Source: JAVBNT01 sp031551355
GTDB taxonomy: Bacteria > Vulcanimicrobiota > CADAWZ01
DNA: 57,148 nucleotides
Assembly (NCBI GenBank): GCA_031551355.1
Contig: JAVBNT010000041.1
Span: 1 to 57,148, forward strand
Direction of reading: 5' to 3'
How positions within the stretch are numbered: position 1 is the first letter of the stretch; every line of letters begins with the position of its first letter. A program made the translations under genes and the position numbers. A model generated the notes under the pieces. The model did no database searches and was not told the origin of the DNA. It saw only the letters and a list, made by a program, of their open reading frames with translations. Shown here one piece after another: positions 34,315-44,313 of the stretch.

Positions 34315-36573
34315 TTGCATTCAGGAAATAGAATTTTTAAGCTGATGTCAAAATTTAAAATAAAATTAAAGCCGAAAGCACTATTATTTATTCTGATAAT
34401 ATTGCCTGTCTGCATTGCAGTATGGGCTCATCTTTTTGATCCCGCCGAAAATATCTGGCTTGACTTTATAACCAAAATAAATTGCCGGCTGCCGGGCAAA
34501 AATACGCCCGGCGAATCCCCGGTGATTTTAATCGACTGCCCTTACTACAAATCCGATTACAACAATATTTTAAATAACATTGCCGGCGGAAATCCCAAAG
34601 CAATCGTCTTTACATTTATGCCTTCAAACCTCAGAAGCACGGAAACTTCAAAAGAAAAACTGATTCTGCCGGTTATGATATCACAGGGTTCCGGAAAAAC
34701 AGAGATTCTCAGAAGGCCGCCGGAAATTTCAAAATATAAAAAATTAGGCTATATAAATCTGACACAGAAACAGCCGGTAAGAGATGCAACAATATACGAC
34801 AAGGACACATTGTTCAACAACATTTTTGTGGAAACACTGTCGCTTTACTACTCAGAAAAACCTCTGATAAAGGCTCGCTGCCTCTCTTTTGGGGAAATCA
34901 GGAAAATACCGCTCGGCAAAAGCAACCTGATGCACATAAATTATCAGTCCCAACCGGGAAAAAATAAAAAATCGGCCGCCTTTGAATACTACACTGCCGA
35001 AGAAGCGGCTGAACCGGGAAAAAATAAAAAATTCACAGACAAAATAGTCATAATGGGCGCTACAAACCCAATCAACGGCAATTACCAACAGACACCCGTC
35101 GGCTTTATGAGCCAAAGTGAAATACTTGCCCAAACAATTTATTCGGTAACGGAAAATAAAACGCTCAAAAGACTTAGCCCGGCCGTTTACTGCATTCTGA
35201 TATTGCTGGCTTTTTTCATGGCAAAACTTGCCTATTCAAAACTGAAACTGCAAAGAAAACTTACCCGGTTAATACTTATTGTAATAGCAATATATCTGTT
35301 TTTAAGCCTGACAATCTATCTGGCGGCGTCAATTTATCTCGAAATAATTCCGTTTCTTATAGTTCTGCTCGTAATTGCATTAACAAATATATACCTGACC
35401 CATGATGAAAAGCAGCAGCTAATAAAGGAAAATGTCAAAATATTCAGCCCGATAATTGAAAAAGCAATAGCAGACAGCGACGCCGACGACTGGGGTGAAT
35501 CTATGCTGGCACTAATCTGCAAACCGCTGGATATACACCGGGGAATACTTCTTATATCAAGAGAACAGGCGGAGGATAACAAAACTCTGTTTTATTATCC
35601 GTCGGATACCTATAAAGCCTCCAAAGAAGAAATTGAAGAACTTCAGGGATTAAAAGAACCGGCCTTAGGAAAAATGACGCTGGCGATCCCGCTTATAAGA
35701 GAGGACAACACTTATTACGGGACACTTAAACTGCAGAAGAAAAAGTATGGCGCTCTCGAGCTAAAACAGCTTGCAGCTCTGTCTAAAATAGCCATGATCA
35801 GCATAAACAACAGACGGTTGGTGGAAAAACTCAAAAACTCACATAGACTTGAAGTCGAAGCCGAACTGGCCGGTAAAATTCAACAGGCACTGCTGACGGA
35901 AGCCCCGCCGCCGGTAAAAGGTGCGGATATTGCCTGCAGATGCATACCAGCCAGTGAAGTAGGAGGCGATTATTTCGACTTTTTCAGGACACCTAAAGGT
36001 TCTATCGGTATAGCCTGCGGAGACGTCACCGGACATGGTATGGCTGCGGCCCTGATAATGGGACTTTTAAGGAGTGTCGTCAGATCGCAGGGCAGTAATT
36101 TAAACTCTGCGGCAGAAGTGGTTTCCTCAACGAATAATACCCTATATAAGGATTTTGTCAGTTTCAGCAAAATGGCCTCACTTTTCTACTGTACATACAG
36201 TCCTGTAGACAAGACATTAATCTTTACAAATGCTGGACATAACCCCCCTCTTCTGATAAGATCATATGAGATGGAGTCGCGCCAGTTAAAAGGCAAAGGA
36301 CCGATTCTCGGCTTCAGACCCAATATAAAATACAAGGAATTCAGAATTAAGACATACCCCAAAGATATTATTATATTTATGACTGACGGGATAGTCGAAG
36401 CGGAAAATGCAAACCATGAATTTTTTGGTCTGGAAAGAGTCGAAAAAGTAGTGAATAACAACGTTGACTATTCGGCACAGGATATTCTTGATGCCGTTTT
36501 TGCCGAAGTAATGAGCTTCACTCAGGGACAACAGCAGAAAGATGATATGACCCTAATAATAATGAAAGTCTAA
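34315..36573 (+). CDS. CHASE2-GAF-SpoIIE/PP2C serine phosphatase
   Basis: A 752-residue membrane sensor phosphatase. A first membrane span at about 22-40 leads into an extracytoplasmic CHASE2-type domain (to about 275, with DKIVIMGATNP near its end), then three spans (about 283-357), a GAF-like domain (about 385-500), a short coiled coil (LVEKLKNSHRLEVEAELAGKI) and an RsbU/SpoIIE-type PP2C domain. Metal-binding Asp residues are visible in EVGGDYFDFF, CGDVTGHG, FMTDGIVEAEN and KDDMTL. Proteins of this plan dephosphorylate anti-sigma antagonists in response to an outside signal; a candidate RsbW-like ATPase lies far away at 54016. The start is uncertain: TTG at 34315 or ATG at 34345, neither with a strong ribosome-binding site; close spacing to the protease suggests coupling. 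Confidence 0.9.
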   Translation: MHSGNRIFKLMSKFKIKLKPKALLFILIILPVCIAVWAHLFDPAENIWLDFITKINCRLPGKNTPGESPVILIDCPYYKSDYNNILNNIAGGNPKAIVFTFMPSNLRSTETSKEKLILPVMISQGSGKTEILRRPPEISKYKKLGYINLTQKQPVRDATIYDKDTLFNNIFVETLSLYYSEKPLIKARCLSFGEIRKIPLGKSNLMHINYQSQPGKNKKSAAFEYYTAEEAAEPGKNKKFTDKIVIMGATNPINGNYQQTPVGFMSQSEILAQTIYSVTENKTLKRLSPAVYCILILLAFFMAKLAYSKLKLQRKLTRLILIVIAIYLFLSLTIYLAASIYLEIIPFLIVLLVIALTNIYLTHDEKQQLIKENVKIFSPIIEKAIADSDADDWGESMLALICKPLDIHRGILLISREQAEDNKTLFYYPSDTYKASKEEIEELQGLKEPALGKMTLAIPLIREDNTYYGTLKLQKKKYGALELKQLAALSKIAMISINNRRLVEKLKNSHRLEVEAELAGKIQQALLTEAPPPVKGADIACRCIPASEVGGDYFDFFRTPKGSIGIACGDVTGHGMAAALIMGLLRSVVRSQGSNLNSAAEVVSSTNNTLYKDFVSFSKMASLFYCTYSPVDKTLIFTNAGHNPPLLIRSYEMESRQLKGKGPILGFRPNIKYKEFRIKTYPKDIIIFMTDGIVEAENANHEFFGLERVEKVVNNNVDYSAQDILDAVFAEVMSFTQGQQQKDDMTLIIMKV

Positions 36574-36601
36574 CCGATAAAAAATCTTAGGAGGACAAGA
36601 G

Positions 36602-38557
36602 ATGCAAAAAATACCGGGAATTTGGGCAGTTATTTTTCTGGCAGCCTTCATCCTTGCCGGATGCAGCGGCGGAGGCGGAGGCGGAGGTTCGTCAGTCTCG
36701 GGCTCCGGTAATTACGGCAGCTATATAAGACCCTCCGGTACAGGCAGCTCCGACAATAATAATACAGCGCAGAAAAACATCAGCGTAATCGGCTATATTT
36801 CCGACTTAACCGATAATAAGCTTTTTTTCGACAAGGAAAAAACTTTTGGCATGCCGATTGAAAACACATCCATACTGTTTGAAGGCTCAGGAATAACCGC
36901 CAAATCATCGGCGACAAACTCTCTGGGAAAATTCATAATTTCCGATGTTCCGATCGGCACATATACGGTAACGGCATCCAAGTCCGGTTACACGGGAGTT
37001 AAGGCTACCGTTACCATTTCAAGCCTGGGGAGCGATTATGTAATTCCAACATCACTGCAGCCGGCGGCAGTCGGAACGACTCCGTACACGGAACTAAAGG
37101 ACGGCAATACCTGCCAGTTAACATACGACACCACGAAAAACGTATATGTAATGGCTTCGGTAAAAGACAAAAGTGAAGGCATTGTCACCGGTTATACCAA
37201 CCCTGCGGCCAATCCTAATTTTAATTTAATTGTAAATACCGGCTACTCAACATATAAAGTTACGGCGGGGGCTAAAAGCATCGCGGAACATGAAGCAGTC
37301 AATGAAATTCTCTCCGGCGGCGAAAATACGGAATGCGTTCAATCCTTTGACACGGAGCTGAGGCTGACTGAGCAGGATATATTGGAGGGAAAATGGGCTC
37401 AAAACAGTAATAACAGCAAGGCTCCTCCCAACCCCATAATTGTCGGTACAATCTGGAATAAAGTAAAAATAATCGATCCCAGTTCGACAAATACCAATAA
37501 CAGCAGATATGTAGAGATTAGCACAACCTGCAGAGCCGTTACGCAAAATGCCTATTTCTTTGTTGAAAACCAGTATTACAGTCCGGCACTGCAAACAAGG
37601 TTGAACGGCTATGCCAGCAAGATAGAAGCGATCATTGCCAACAACATAAAATATTTCAACAGCGTCAACGACACCGACGCCAACGGCAAAATAATCATCG
37701 TTTTCACAGAAAAATTCAGAGAAAACGTTCTGGGATATTTTAACAGTATTGATAAATACAAGACCACTACATCTTCCGGCTTTGTCAACTCCAATGAAGG
37801 CGATATCATTTACGTTTCATGCGCGGATCAGGGAAGCAACACCGACTTATATGTATTATCAACCATTGCCCATGAACTGCAGCATATGACATTGTTCGAC
37901 TCCAGATATAATATGGGGGCTTCAGCGGCAGATCTTTGGCTGAATGAAGCGCTGTCGCAGATTGCCGAATATTACAGCGGTTACGAGGCAAAACAGCTCG
38001 CAGATATCAAAACACTGCTTGCAAGCGGCGGAGCTCAAAACTACAGCGGCGGAAAGTTAGGGCCGGTATCACTGACATGGTGGAATTCTTCGGCTTACAA
38101 CAACTATCCCATGGGTGCGCTGTTCAGCCGCTATCTGAGAGAACAGTACGGTATGGGTACGATAAAAAGAATATACAAAACGCCCTATGCAGGCATACGT
38201 CTTGTCGAAGAAGTTACCGGCGAAGACTTTAACACCGTATTCGACAATTTTGCCGCCTGTATAGTTTTATCAGGTACCGGTGTCACAAATGACTCAAGGT
38301 ATAATTTTAAGACCCTGAATCTTCAGCAAATCAATCCTGTTACATCAACGGAAATTTTGAATGGCAGAAACAGAAAATCGGGACTGTCAACATTTTGGAA
38401 TAACCAAAGTGCGGCAGCTTTAACAAACTATGAACAGGGTTACACTCTTTGGAGCTTCATAAAATACAGTGAAAATCCCGTCAGTTTAAAATTTGAAGCA
38501 ACGTCAGGAAACAAAACGAACGCCTCAATGAAAGTTTTCACAATTCCCAAACCATAA
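36602..38557 (+). CDS. lipoprotein metallopeptidase, M30 (hyicolysin)-like, paralogue 1
   Basis: A 651-residue lipoprotein with lipobox LAGC then a Gly/Ser run. Residues about 60-150 form a carboxypeptidase-regulatory-like beta domain (GYISDLTDNKLFF ... GKFIISDVPIGTYTVTASKSGY). The protease part has the zinc motif IAHELQHMTLFD and, about 25 residues on, WLNEALSQIAEYY, the arrangement of M30 peptidases. A DxDxNG-type calcium loop (NDTDANGKI) precedes it. The protein is exported and membrane-anchored and probably digests extracellular protein. The start has GGAGG seven bases upstream and lies 28 bases after the phosphatase gene, so it can share that operon. A close paralogue follows at 38873. 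Confidence 0.9.
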   Translation: MQKIPGIWAVIFLAAFILAGCSGGGGGGGSSVSGSGNYGSYIRPSGTGSSDNNNTAQKNISVIGYISDLTDNKLFFDKEKTFGMPIENTSILFEGSGITAKSSATNSLGKFIISDVPIGTYTVTASKSGYTGVKATVTISSLGSDYVIPTSLQPAAVGTTPYTELKDGNTCQLTYDTTKNVYVMASVKDKSEGIVTGYTNPAANPNFNLIVNTGYSTYKVTAGAKSIAEHEAVNEILSGGENTECVQSFDTELRLTEQDILEGKWAQNSNNSKAPPNPIIVGTIWNKVKIIDPSSTNTNNSRYVEISTTCRAVTQNAYFFVENQYYSPALQTRLNGYASKIEAIIANNIKYFNSVNDTDANGKIIIVFTEKFRENVLGYFNSIDKYKTTTSSGFVNSNEGDIIYVSCADQGSNTDLYVLSTIAHELQHMTLFDSRYNMGASAADLWLNEALSQIAEYYSGYEAKQLADIKTLLASGGAQNYSGGKLGPVSLTWWNSSAYNNYPMGALFSRYLREQYGMGTIKRIYKTPYAGIRLVEEVTGEDFNTVFDNFAACIVLSGTGVTNDSRYNFKTLNLQQINPVTSTEILNGRNRKSGLSTFWNNQSAAALTNYEQGYTLWSFIKYSENPVSLKFEATSGNKTNASMKVFTIPKP

Positions 38558-38562
38558 AATCC

Positions 38563-38596
38563 GGACTGATGGGCTGATAGAACAGCCCATCAGTCC
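38563..38596 (+). terminator. perfect hairpin after the first M30-like gene
   Basis: A perfect 14-bp stem (GGACTGATGGGCTG/CAGCCCATCAGTCC, 6-nt loop) begins five bases after the stop codon. No U run follows, so it may stabilise the mRNA end rather than terminate by itself. The remaining gap to 38872 is very AT-rich with no gene visible. Confidence 0.6.
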
Positions 38597-38872
38597 TCTG
38601 CTCAAAGATAATAATCGTATTTTTTATTAAAACACCAAAGAACTACTGGACAGGTTCATTAAATTTTGATATCATATTATAGTTACTGTTAAATCGTTTT
38701 TCTTATCTATTCAAGATTTGTTTTTTATAATATTTCTTTTACAATATATTTTGCAAGTTGGCAGACTTAACAAAAATTATTGAAACTCCTTAAACGAAAA
38801 ATCAACCGGGTCATAAAATTAAAAGATTTTATTTTTAAAATTTGCCAAATTCCTACTAAATAAGGAGAGTGT

Positions 38873-40870
38873 ATGAACAAAAAAACGGTATTGCTGACAT
38901 TCATTCTTTTTGCCGCAATATTCCTCGCAGGGTGTACTGAGGGCGCAGGCACAGCAGGAGCCAGTGCAAACTTTTATATCCGTCCGGGAAAAACAGAACC
39001 AGCTCCGGTAAAAAAGGCATGTCTTATAGGATATATATCTGATCTTGATGACAGGCAGCTTTTTTTTGACAGGGAGAACGGATTCGGTATGCCGATAGAA
39101 AAAGCTTCCATATCTTTATCACCTCTCAATCAGCAGGCTATAAGTGAAACAATAGAAACATCAACCGGGCTGTCCGGGAAGTTCACAATTGAAGATCTGG
39201 ATCCGGGAGTATATATGGTAACGGCATCAAAGGAAGGCTATAAGCCGGTGACAGTTGCCATTACAATAACCGGCCTGACTGCAGATGTTGTAATCCCGAC
39301 AACAAGGCCTCTGCCTATACATGGCCCTGCACCTTTTATTGCTGGGGCCAATAATGAAACTATTGAAATTTCCCTTGACTCCGCCGGAAAAGATATATAT
39401 GTACTGGCCGGCATAAAAAACAGAACCGAGGGCGTAGCTTCTCATATTGTTGACAGCCTTTCCGATCCGACAAGATTTTTCCTTAACGGCCTCTCACCGC
39501 AGGATAATATCCCGGTTATTGATTACAGCATAGACGTATTTGAAAACCCAATCACGCCCAATGCTGCTTATAATACGGCAAAACAGCAAAGCGTCAGTGC
39601 TGATCCGCATGTAATAAAAAGACATGATATATTACCAAGACTCGAAGAGGGTCTTTTGTTGTCGGATCAGACTATACTGCAGAAAAATACCGGCAAAGTT
39701 ATAACCTCATGTGAAATAGGATACGAGTGGACCGGGATTTACATTAAAAACCCAGATTCAGTTCAGGCAGAGACGGTTCCGTTTATAGCGATCAACACCG
39801 TCTGTGTGGCAAAATCCGAAAAAGCCGATATATTTCTGGACAGCGATATAAATTATAACGGCGTGGTAAAGAGTAAAATCGAAAACTACCAGTCCCACAT
39901 CGACAGAATAATAGCCAACAACAGCAATTACTTTGCGGATCCGAACGATACCGACGGCAACGGCAAAATAAAAATCGTAATATCGGCAAAGTTCGCTGCC
40001 GATAGTTTCGGCTATTTCAACAGTTGCGACAAATACCCCAGATCAACAGACAGCGGTTCTCCGCAGTTTTACTCCAATGAAGGGGACATCATTTATCTGG
40101 CAATAACCGAGAATATGGCCGATGAAGAGGAAAATCAATACAATTTTCTCAGAACACTGGCACATGAACTGCAGCATATGACGCTATTTGACGCCAGATA
40201 CAACATGGGTATAACAGAGTCAAACGATGTGTGGCTTAACGAAGCACTGTCACTGATCGCAGAATATTATAACGGCTACGATACAAATCAGAAAAATGAT
40301 ATCGGCAAACTGCTGTCTCTCGGCATCAGCCAGCCGTGTAATATTTCCGGAAATCCTCAGTTATTCAATGCTCCCGTATCCCTGACCTGGTGGAGCCAGA
40401 ACGGATTTTACAATTTACCGCTCAGCGCTCTGTTCGGCCGTTACCTGGTGGAGCAATACGGAATGGGCGCAATAAAAAGAATCTATACAACACCGGCTAC
40501 CGGTATCGCTCTCGTAGAAAAAGTAACCTATGAAGATTTTGACAGCATCTTCGACAATTTCTCGGCATGTGTTGTCCTGTCGGGAACCGGGGTTACCGAA
40601 GACTCCAGATATAATTTCTCGACATTGAACCTGCAGGAACTTAACCCCATGGCAGCAGAGGAAGCATCGGCACCCAGAAAAAGCGGCTTCAAAACATGCT
40701 GGGACGACTTTACGATTCAGGGAGCAAACTCCAATTTCGATCAACCGTATACGCTTTGGAATCTGTCAAGATACAGCGAACATCCTGCAGCGGTAAAAAT
40801 AGTTACCAACGGCTACTCTGAGGATTCCAGCATAAAAGTATTTGCAATAGACAAGCCCGAAACGCCCTAG
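38873..40870 (+). CDS. lipoprotein metallopeptidase, M30 (hyicolysin)-like, paralogue 2
   Basis: A 665-residue lipoprotein, lipobox LAGC, with the same plan as 36602-38557: regulatory-like beta domain (GYISDLDDRQLFFD), calcium loop NDTDGNGKI, zinc motif LAHELQHMTLFDARYNMG, WLNEALSLIAEYY, then shared blocks VSLTWW, YGMGAIKRIYTTP and VVLSGTGVTEDSRYNF. Lower similarity lies in the middle (about 170-300), which may set specificity. Ribosome-binding site TAAGGAGA. The duplicate has its own 315-bp upstream region and so may be regulated separately from paralogue 1. Confidence 0.9.
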   Translation: MNKKTVLLTFILFAAIFLAGCTEGAGTAGASANFYIRPGKTEPAPVKKACLIGYISDLDDRQLFFDRENGFGMPIEKASISLSPLNQQAISETIETSTGLSGKFTIEDLDPGVYMVTASKEGYKPVTVAITITGLTADVVIPTTRPLPIHGPAPFIAGANNETIEISLDSAGKDIYVLAGIKNRTEGVASHIVDSLSDPTRFFLNGLSPQDNIPVIDYSIDVFENPITPNAAYNTAKQQSVSADPHVIKRHDILPRLEEGLLLSDQTILQKNTGKVITSCEIGYEWTGIYIKNPDSVQAETVPFIAINTVCVAKSEKADIFLDSDINYNGVVKSKIENYQSHIDRIIANNSNYFADPNDTDGNGKIKIVISAKFAADSFGYFNSCDKYPRSTDSGSPQFYSNEGDIIYLAITENMADEEENQYNFLRTLAHELQHMTLFDARYNMGITESNDVWLNEALSLIAEYYNGYDTNQKNDIGKLLSLGISQPCNISGNPQLFNAPVSLTWWSQNGFYNLPLSALFGRYLVEQYGMGAIKRIYTTPATGIALVEKVTYEDFDSIFDNFSACVVLSGTGVTEDSRYNFSTLNLQELNPMAAEEASAPRKSGFKTCWDDFTIQGANSNFDQPYTLWNLSRYSEHPAAVKIVTNGYSEDSSIKVFAIDKPETP

Positions 40871-40888
40871 AATCAGGTTTGAAAAATC

Positions 40889-40933
40889 AAAAAGAGGCTG
40901 TCTCGTTAAGAAGAAACGGGATGGCCTCTTTTT
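40889..40933 (+). terminator. intrinsic terminator after the second M30-like gene
   Basis: AAAAAGAGGC...CGTT pairs with AACGGGATGGCCTCTTTTT (a few G-U pairs and mismatches) followed by U. The symmetric A and T runs mean it can work in both directions. Confidence 0.85.
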
Positions 40934-40951
40934 AATAGCGATGGAAAGTTC

Positions 40952-41018
40952 CTCACAGAGAAGAGGAACACACAGAGAGTTTTTTTACCGGGTATTTATT
41001 CTCCGTGACCTCTGTGAG
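40952..41018 (+). repeat. CTCACAGAG-family palindrome, copy C
   Basis: Ends CTCACAGAG and CTCTGTGAG; the interior GGAACACACAGAGAG, TTTTTTTACCGGGTATTTATT and CTCCGTGACC aligns with copies at 3217-3280 (inverted) and 52073-52149. It lies between the convergent M30-like gene and hflX. Confidence 0.8.
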
Positions 41019-41094
41019 AAACTCTTTTATCTTAACTCTTAATGACATTGGAGACAGCCCATTTGTAACGGTGAATAACAATCAAAATTTGCCG

Positions 41095-42732
41095 TCAAAC
41101 CCGAGCATTCGCTGCAAGCTCATTCTCTATTTTGTCCAGCAACATCAAGAAACTATCTTTATTCTTCGCGGAAATCAGTAAACATGACAAATCCCCGCCA
41201 AGTGACATAACCCTCTCATCAGAGAGCAAATCCGATTTATTGCCGACAAGCAGACAGGGAATATTATCGAGCGCCAATTCCGTCAAAAGCTGTTCCACGG
41301 CTTCAATTTGCTGGCGGTAATCCTCTGATGAAGCATCAAACAAATGTATCAGCAAATCCGAGTCGCACATTTCTTCCAGCGTAGCACGGAACGCGGCAAG
41401 AAGATCTCCGGGAATATTTTTTATAAAGCCGACGGTATCGGTCAGAATAATCTCCTTGCCGCCGGAGAGACGCATTTTACGGCTGGTTGTATCAAGGGTT
41501 GCAAACAGCCGGTCCTCCACAAACGTTGTACTCGATGTAAGAGCATTTAAAAGAGTCGATTTCCCGGCATTTGTATACCCTACAATCGAAACGACGGAAA
41601 TATTACTGCGTTCGCGCTTTTTGCGCCGCTCTTCACGTCCCTTGACAATAGTCTCTATTTCTTTTTCCAGAAATCCTATTCTCTCGCGGACACGCCTTTT
41701 TAAAATTTCCATTTTCGTTTCACCGGGGCCTTTAGATCTTATACCGCCGGTTATTCTTGACAGAAAATCATCCTTGAGCACAAATCTTGGCAAAGAATAG
41801 CGCATCTGAGCAAGTTCCACCTGAATTTTACCCTCCCGGCTTTTAGCCCTTCTGGCAAATATATCAAGGATAAGCTGGGTTCGGTCTATAACATCAAGCT
41901 CTGTAGCTTCGGAGACGCTTCTCATCTGTGAGCCCGACAGTTCACCATCAAAAACAATCGTATTGGCACCAAGCTCAAGAGATCTGATAAAAAGTTCTTT
42001 AATTTTGCCCTGTCCCATAACGTAACGCGCGTCTATTTCGCGCCGGCGCTGAATTATTGTATCAAGCACGTCAACACCGGCCGATTCGGCAAGAAGAATA
42101 AGTTCGTTCATCGAATCGACAGATGACTCCGTATTCCTGGTTGTGACATGCACAAGTATTGCCCGTTTGGATTTATCGTCAGTCTTTTTATTGGCGACAT
42201 AATAATTCATCTCCGATTCTAAAGCTTCAATAAAGCGGGTAAAATCCAATTTCAGCTCGGAAAGCGGGACAAAAGGAAAAATCTCGTAAAGAGAGTCGTC
42301 ATAACGGAAAGGAAGCAGGTGAGCAACCTGTATCGGTCCGGGAAGACCTGAAGGAAGAGCTTCCACCACGGCAATCAGGTCAAATCTGAGCAAGGCCAGA
42401 TCCGTCAAATCATCGGCATTAAGCTCAGAGTGTGACAAATGCGTATGTATAAACCTCAGCCCCCTGAGTCGGGACTGTCCCGCTCTGTAGCGCCCAAAAT
42501 CAGTAATCTCAAGACCTTTGGCGTCGCCGACAAACACATCAAACACACGCCCGCGGCGATCAATCAACAGACCTACCTGGCGCCCGGTTTCACGGGAAAC
42601 AAAGCAGAGAGCCTTGGCCAGTTCATTGGAAATGACTTTATCCATCGGCACCTTACGCTCATATAATTTTTCCAGAAGCTCACGCTGTTTTGGTTTTAAA
42701 CCGGAAGTATTGCCGTTTACCTTTACTGCCAT
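41095..42732 (-). CDS. hflX: ribosome-associated GTPase HflX with extended N-terminal domain
   Basis: A 545-residue GTPase that splits stalled or hibernating ribosomes. The GTPase domain has G1 GYTNAGKST, G3 DTVGF and G4 NKSD. The HflX N-terminal domain precedes it, with glycine-rich ITGGIRSKGPGETKME and the helical arms RERIGFLEKEIE. About 190 extra residues at the N terminus (FVSRETGRQVGLLIDRRGRV, RFIHTHLSHSELNADD) form the additional domain found in the long HflX subfamily. The start at 42732 has GGAG 11 bases upstream. It is convergent with the M30-like gene across a terminator and palindrome. Confidence 0.96.
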   Translation of the reverse strand: MAVKVNGNTSGLKPKQRELLEKLYERKVPMDKVISNELAKALCFVSRETGRQVGLLIDRRGRVFDVFVGDAKGLEITDFGRYRAGQSRLRGLRFIHTHLSHSELNADDLTDLALLRFDLIAVVEALPSGLPGPIQVAHLLPFRYDDSLYEIFPFVPLSELKLDFTRFIEALESEMNYYVANKKTDDKSKRAILVHVTTRNTESSVDSMNELILLAESAGVDVLDTIIQRRREIDARYVMGQGKIKELFIRSLELGANTIVFDGELSGSQMRSVSEATELDVIDRTQLILDIFARRAKSREGKIQVELAQMRYSLPRFVLKDDFLSRITGGIRSKGPGETKMEILKRRVRERIGFLEKEIETIVKGREERRKKRERSNISVVSIVGYTNAGKSTLLNALTSSTTFVEDRLFATLDTTSRKMRLSGGKEIILTDTVGFIKNIPGDLLAAFRATLEEMCDSDLLIHLFDASSEDYRQQIEAVEQLLTELALDNIPCLLVGNKSDLLSDERVMSLGGDLSCLLISAKNKDSFLMLLDKIENELAANARV

Positions 42733-42763
42733 AAAAAATATTTCTCCTGCTATAAATATATGA

Positions 42764-42798
42764 GGGGTGCCGCACTGAAAATCAGCACGGCAGCCCCC
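42764..42798 (-). other. hairpin downstream of the thioredoxin gene
   Basis: Minus strand GGGGCTGCCGTGCTGA pairs with TCAGTGCGGCACCCC (one bulge and two G-U pairs, 3-nt loop). A probable transcription end for the thioredoxin gene (stop at 42888), though only a weak T-rich tail follows. The rest of 42733-42887 shows nothing. Confidence 0.55.
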
Positions 42799-42887
42799 GC
42801 AAAAGTATTAAAAATTATTGTTAGCGTCAAAAAAGCCCTTGTTCTTGTCTTATGCGTCATTGACGGCTTGACCCGCAATCAGGACTC

Positions 42888-43283
42888 TTATTTGGTATAC
42901 GATGATATTTTTTTCATCAGCTCATCTTCCGGGGTCAGCCCTTCGAGCCGATCCACTTCCTTGCCGTTTTGAAAGAAAACAAGGGCCGGTATTGAGCGGA
43001 TTTTATAATTTGAAGGTGCTACGGTGTTTTCATCTACGTTCATTTTATAAATTTTAACCTTGGAAACGTCTGTTTTCGAAGCAACAGACTCGAGAATAGG
43101 ACCCTGTTTAACACAGGGACCGCACCACGTAGCCCAAAAATCAACAATAACAAGTGTTTTTGAATCGAGAACCAGTTTTTTAAAATTAACATCGGTGACC
43201 TTACCTACTTTACCCTGTGCCATGGCAAAAGAGCCTGACAGTAAAAACAAAAAAACAATACCCATAACAATCTTTCTGGACAT
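42888..43283 (-). CDS. exported thioredoxin
   Basis: A 131-residue protein with a signal peptide (ending FAMAQ) and a full thioredoxin fold: VIVDFWATWCGPC with the WCGPC active site, cis-proline loop IRSIPALVFF, and C-terminal FQNGKEVDRLEG. The WCGPC site suits a disulfide reductase in the periplasm. The start at ATG 43283 has GGAGGAGGG upstream; a longer frame to 43388 lacks this. It begins 23 bases after the preceding gene, so the two are probably co-transcribed. Confidence 0.94.
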   Translation of the reverse strand: MSRKIVMGIVFLFLLSGSFAMAQGKVGKVTDVNFKKLVLDSKTLVIVDFWATWCGPCVKQGPILESVASKTDVSKVKIYKMNVDENTVAPSNYKIRSIPALVFFQNGKEVDRLEGLTPEDELMKKISSYTK

Positions 43284-43305
43284 AAAGAATCCCTCCTCCG
43301 GTTTA

Positions 43306-44313
43306 TTAAATTTTTTCAAAAAGTTCCTGCAGCTCATCATTAAGATAGCGTATTTCAAAAACGGCAATCGATCTTGCGCCTTTATCATATACGGACTTAA
43401 GCTCCTCCATGACCCTGTCGGCAGTCTTTATCTGAGTTGTAAATTCTTCGTTAATGATAATGCCGGGAACAACTGCCCTGCCGGGAACCCTGATATTTAT
43501 CGACTCATATTTATCGCCGGCCATCGAAGACGGATTTTTGACGGAAATATACACCATTGGCTGAAATTCATCGACATACAAAGTCAGATCCTCATATCTT
43601 AAATCGGTGCTGTATGCCGAAAAACCGCCGGCATAACCGATAACCGGCGCCGTAGCCGAGACCGCAATAGGCTGCTCGCCACTTCTGGCCTTTCTTGCCA
43701 GCACGGCAAAAAAGTCACGTGTGCTCTGTGATCTCCAGGTCATCCAGGTTTTATCGGTTTCCGCCACCTCACGCGCATCAAGCCCGGTATCCTGTTTAAA
43801 TTTTTCCAGGCAATAAGGGCAGTAACACGGAACGATTTCATAATCAATATGAACTTCATCGGCGCCGGCATTCCTGGTTTTGGACACCATCAAAGAAGCA
43901 ATATATTCATGATTTACCGGGTTGTTAGGACAAATCTGGTAATGATAATACTTATTGTCGGTATAGGAACCGTCTTTGCTGCAATGTCTCAGCGAAGGAT
44001 TTTTCTGCCAATACCTTTTTTGGAAGGTATCCTTGAAGACCAAAGTCCCGACACTAACCTTCATTCCACGTTGATGGGCTTTTTTGACTATTGACGACAG
44101 TTTGGGAAAATATCCCTGATCGTTAACCGAAGAATGAAGAAGGACTATCTTGTTAAACCCTGCCTTTTCCATTTTAGAGAACATATTATCGTCAACATCT
44201 TTAATTTGATTACCCACCTGAATCCACATCATCTTATTCTCAAACTTGACGTCCTGTGCCAACACCGGTGAAACAAAAAATAAAAAAAGAAATAAACTCA
44301 TCAGTATACGCAT
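43306..44313 (-). CDS. exported glycosidase-like TIM-barrel protein
   Basis: A 335-residue secreted protein, signal peptide ending SPVLAQ. Successive strand-like segments (MMWIQVG, FNKIVLLHSS, MKVSVGTLVF, DEVHIDYEIVPCYC, QPIAVSATAP, EFQPMVYIS, RAVVPGIII, ARSIAVFEIRYL) follow the order of glycosidase-like barrels. HIDYEIVPCYCPYCLEKFKQ is the usual active-site-plus-cysteine pattern in uncharacterised glycoside hydrolase relatives, with a CxCxxC that may bind metal or form disulfides. The substrate is unknown. It precedes the exported thioredoxin, whose reductase function could serve this cysteine-containing protein. Confidence 0.72.
   Translation of the reverse strand: MRILMSLFLFLFFVSPVLAQDVKFENKMMWIQVGNQIKDVDDNMFSKMEKAGFNKIVLLHSSVNDQGYFPKLSSIVKKAHQRGMKVSVGTLVFKDTFQKRYWQKNPSLRHCSKDGSYTDNKYYHYQICPNNPVNHEYIASLMVSKTRNAGADEVHIDYEIVPCYCPYCLEKFKQDTGLDAREVAETDKTWMTWRSQSTRDFFAVLARKARSGEQPIAVSATAPVIGYAGGFSAYSTDLRYEDLTLYVDEFQPMVYISVKNPSSMAGDKYESINIRVPGRAVVPGIIINEEFTTQIKTADRVMEELKSVYDKGARSIAVFEIRYLNDELQELFEKI

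Noticed and set aside
42760..42972. 70-codon plus-strand frame
   Set aside because: Antisense to the end of the thioredoxin gene and contains the downstream hairpin; no coding evidence.
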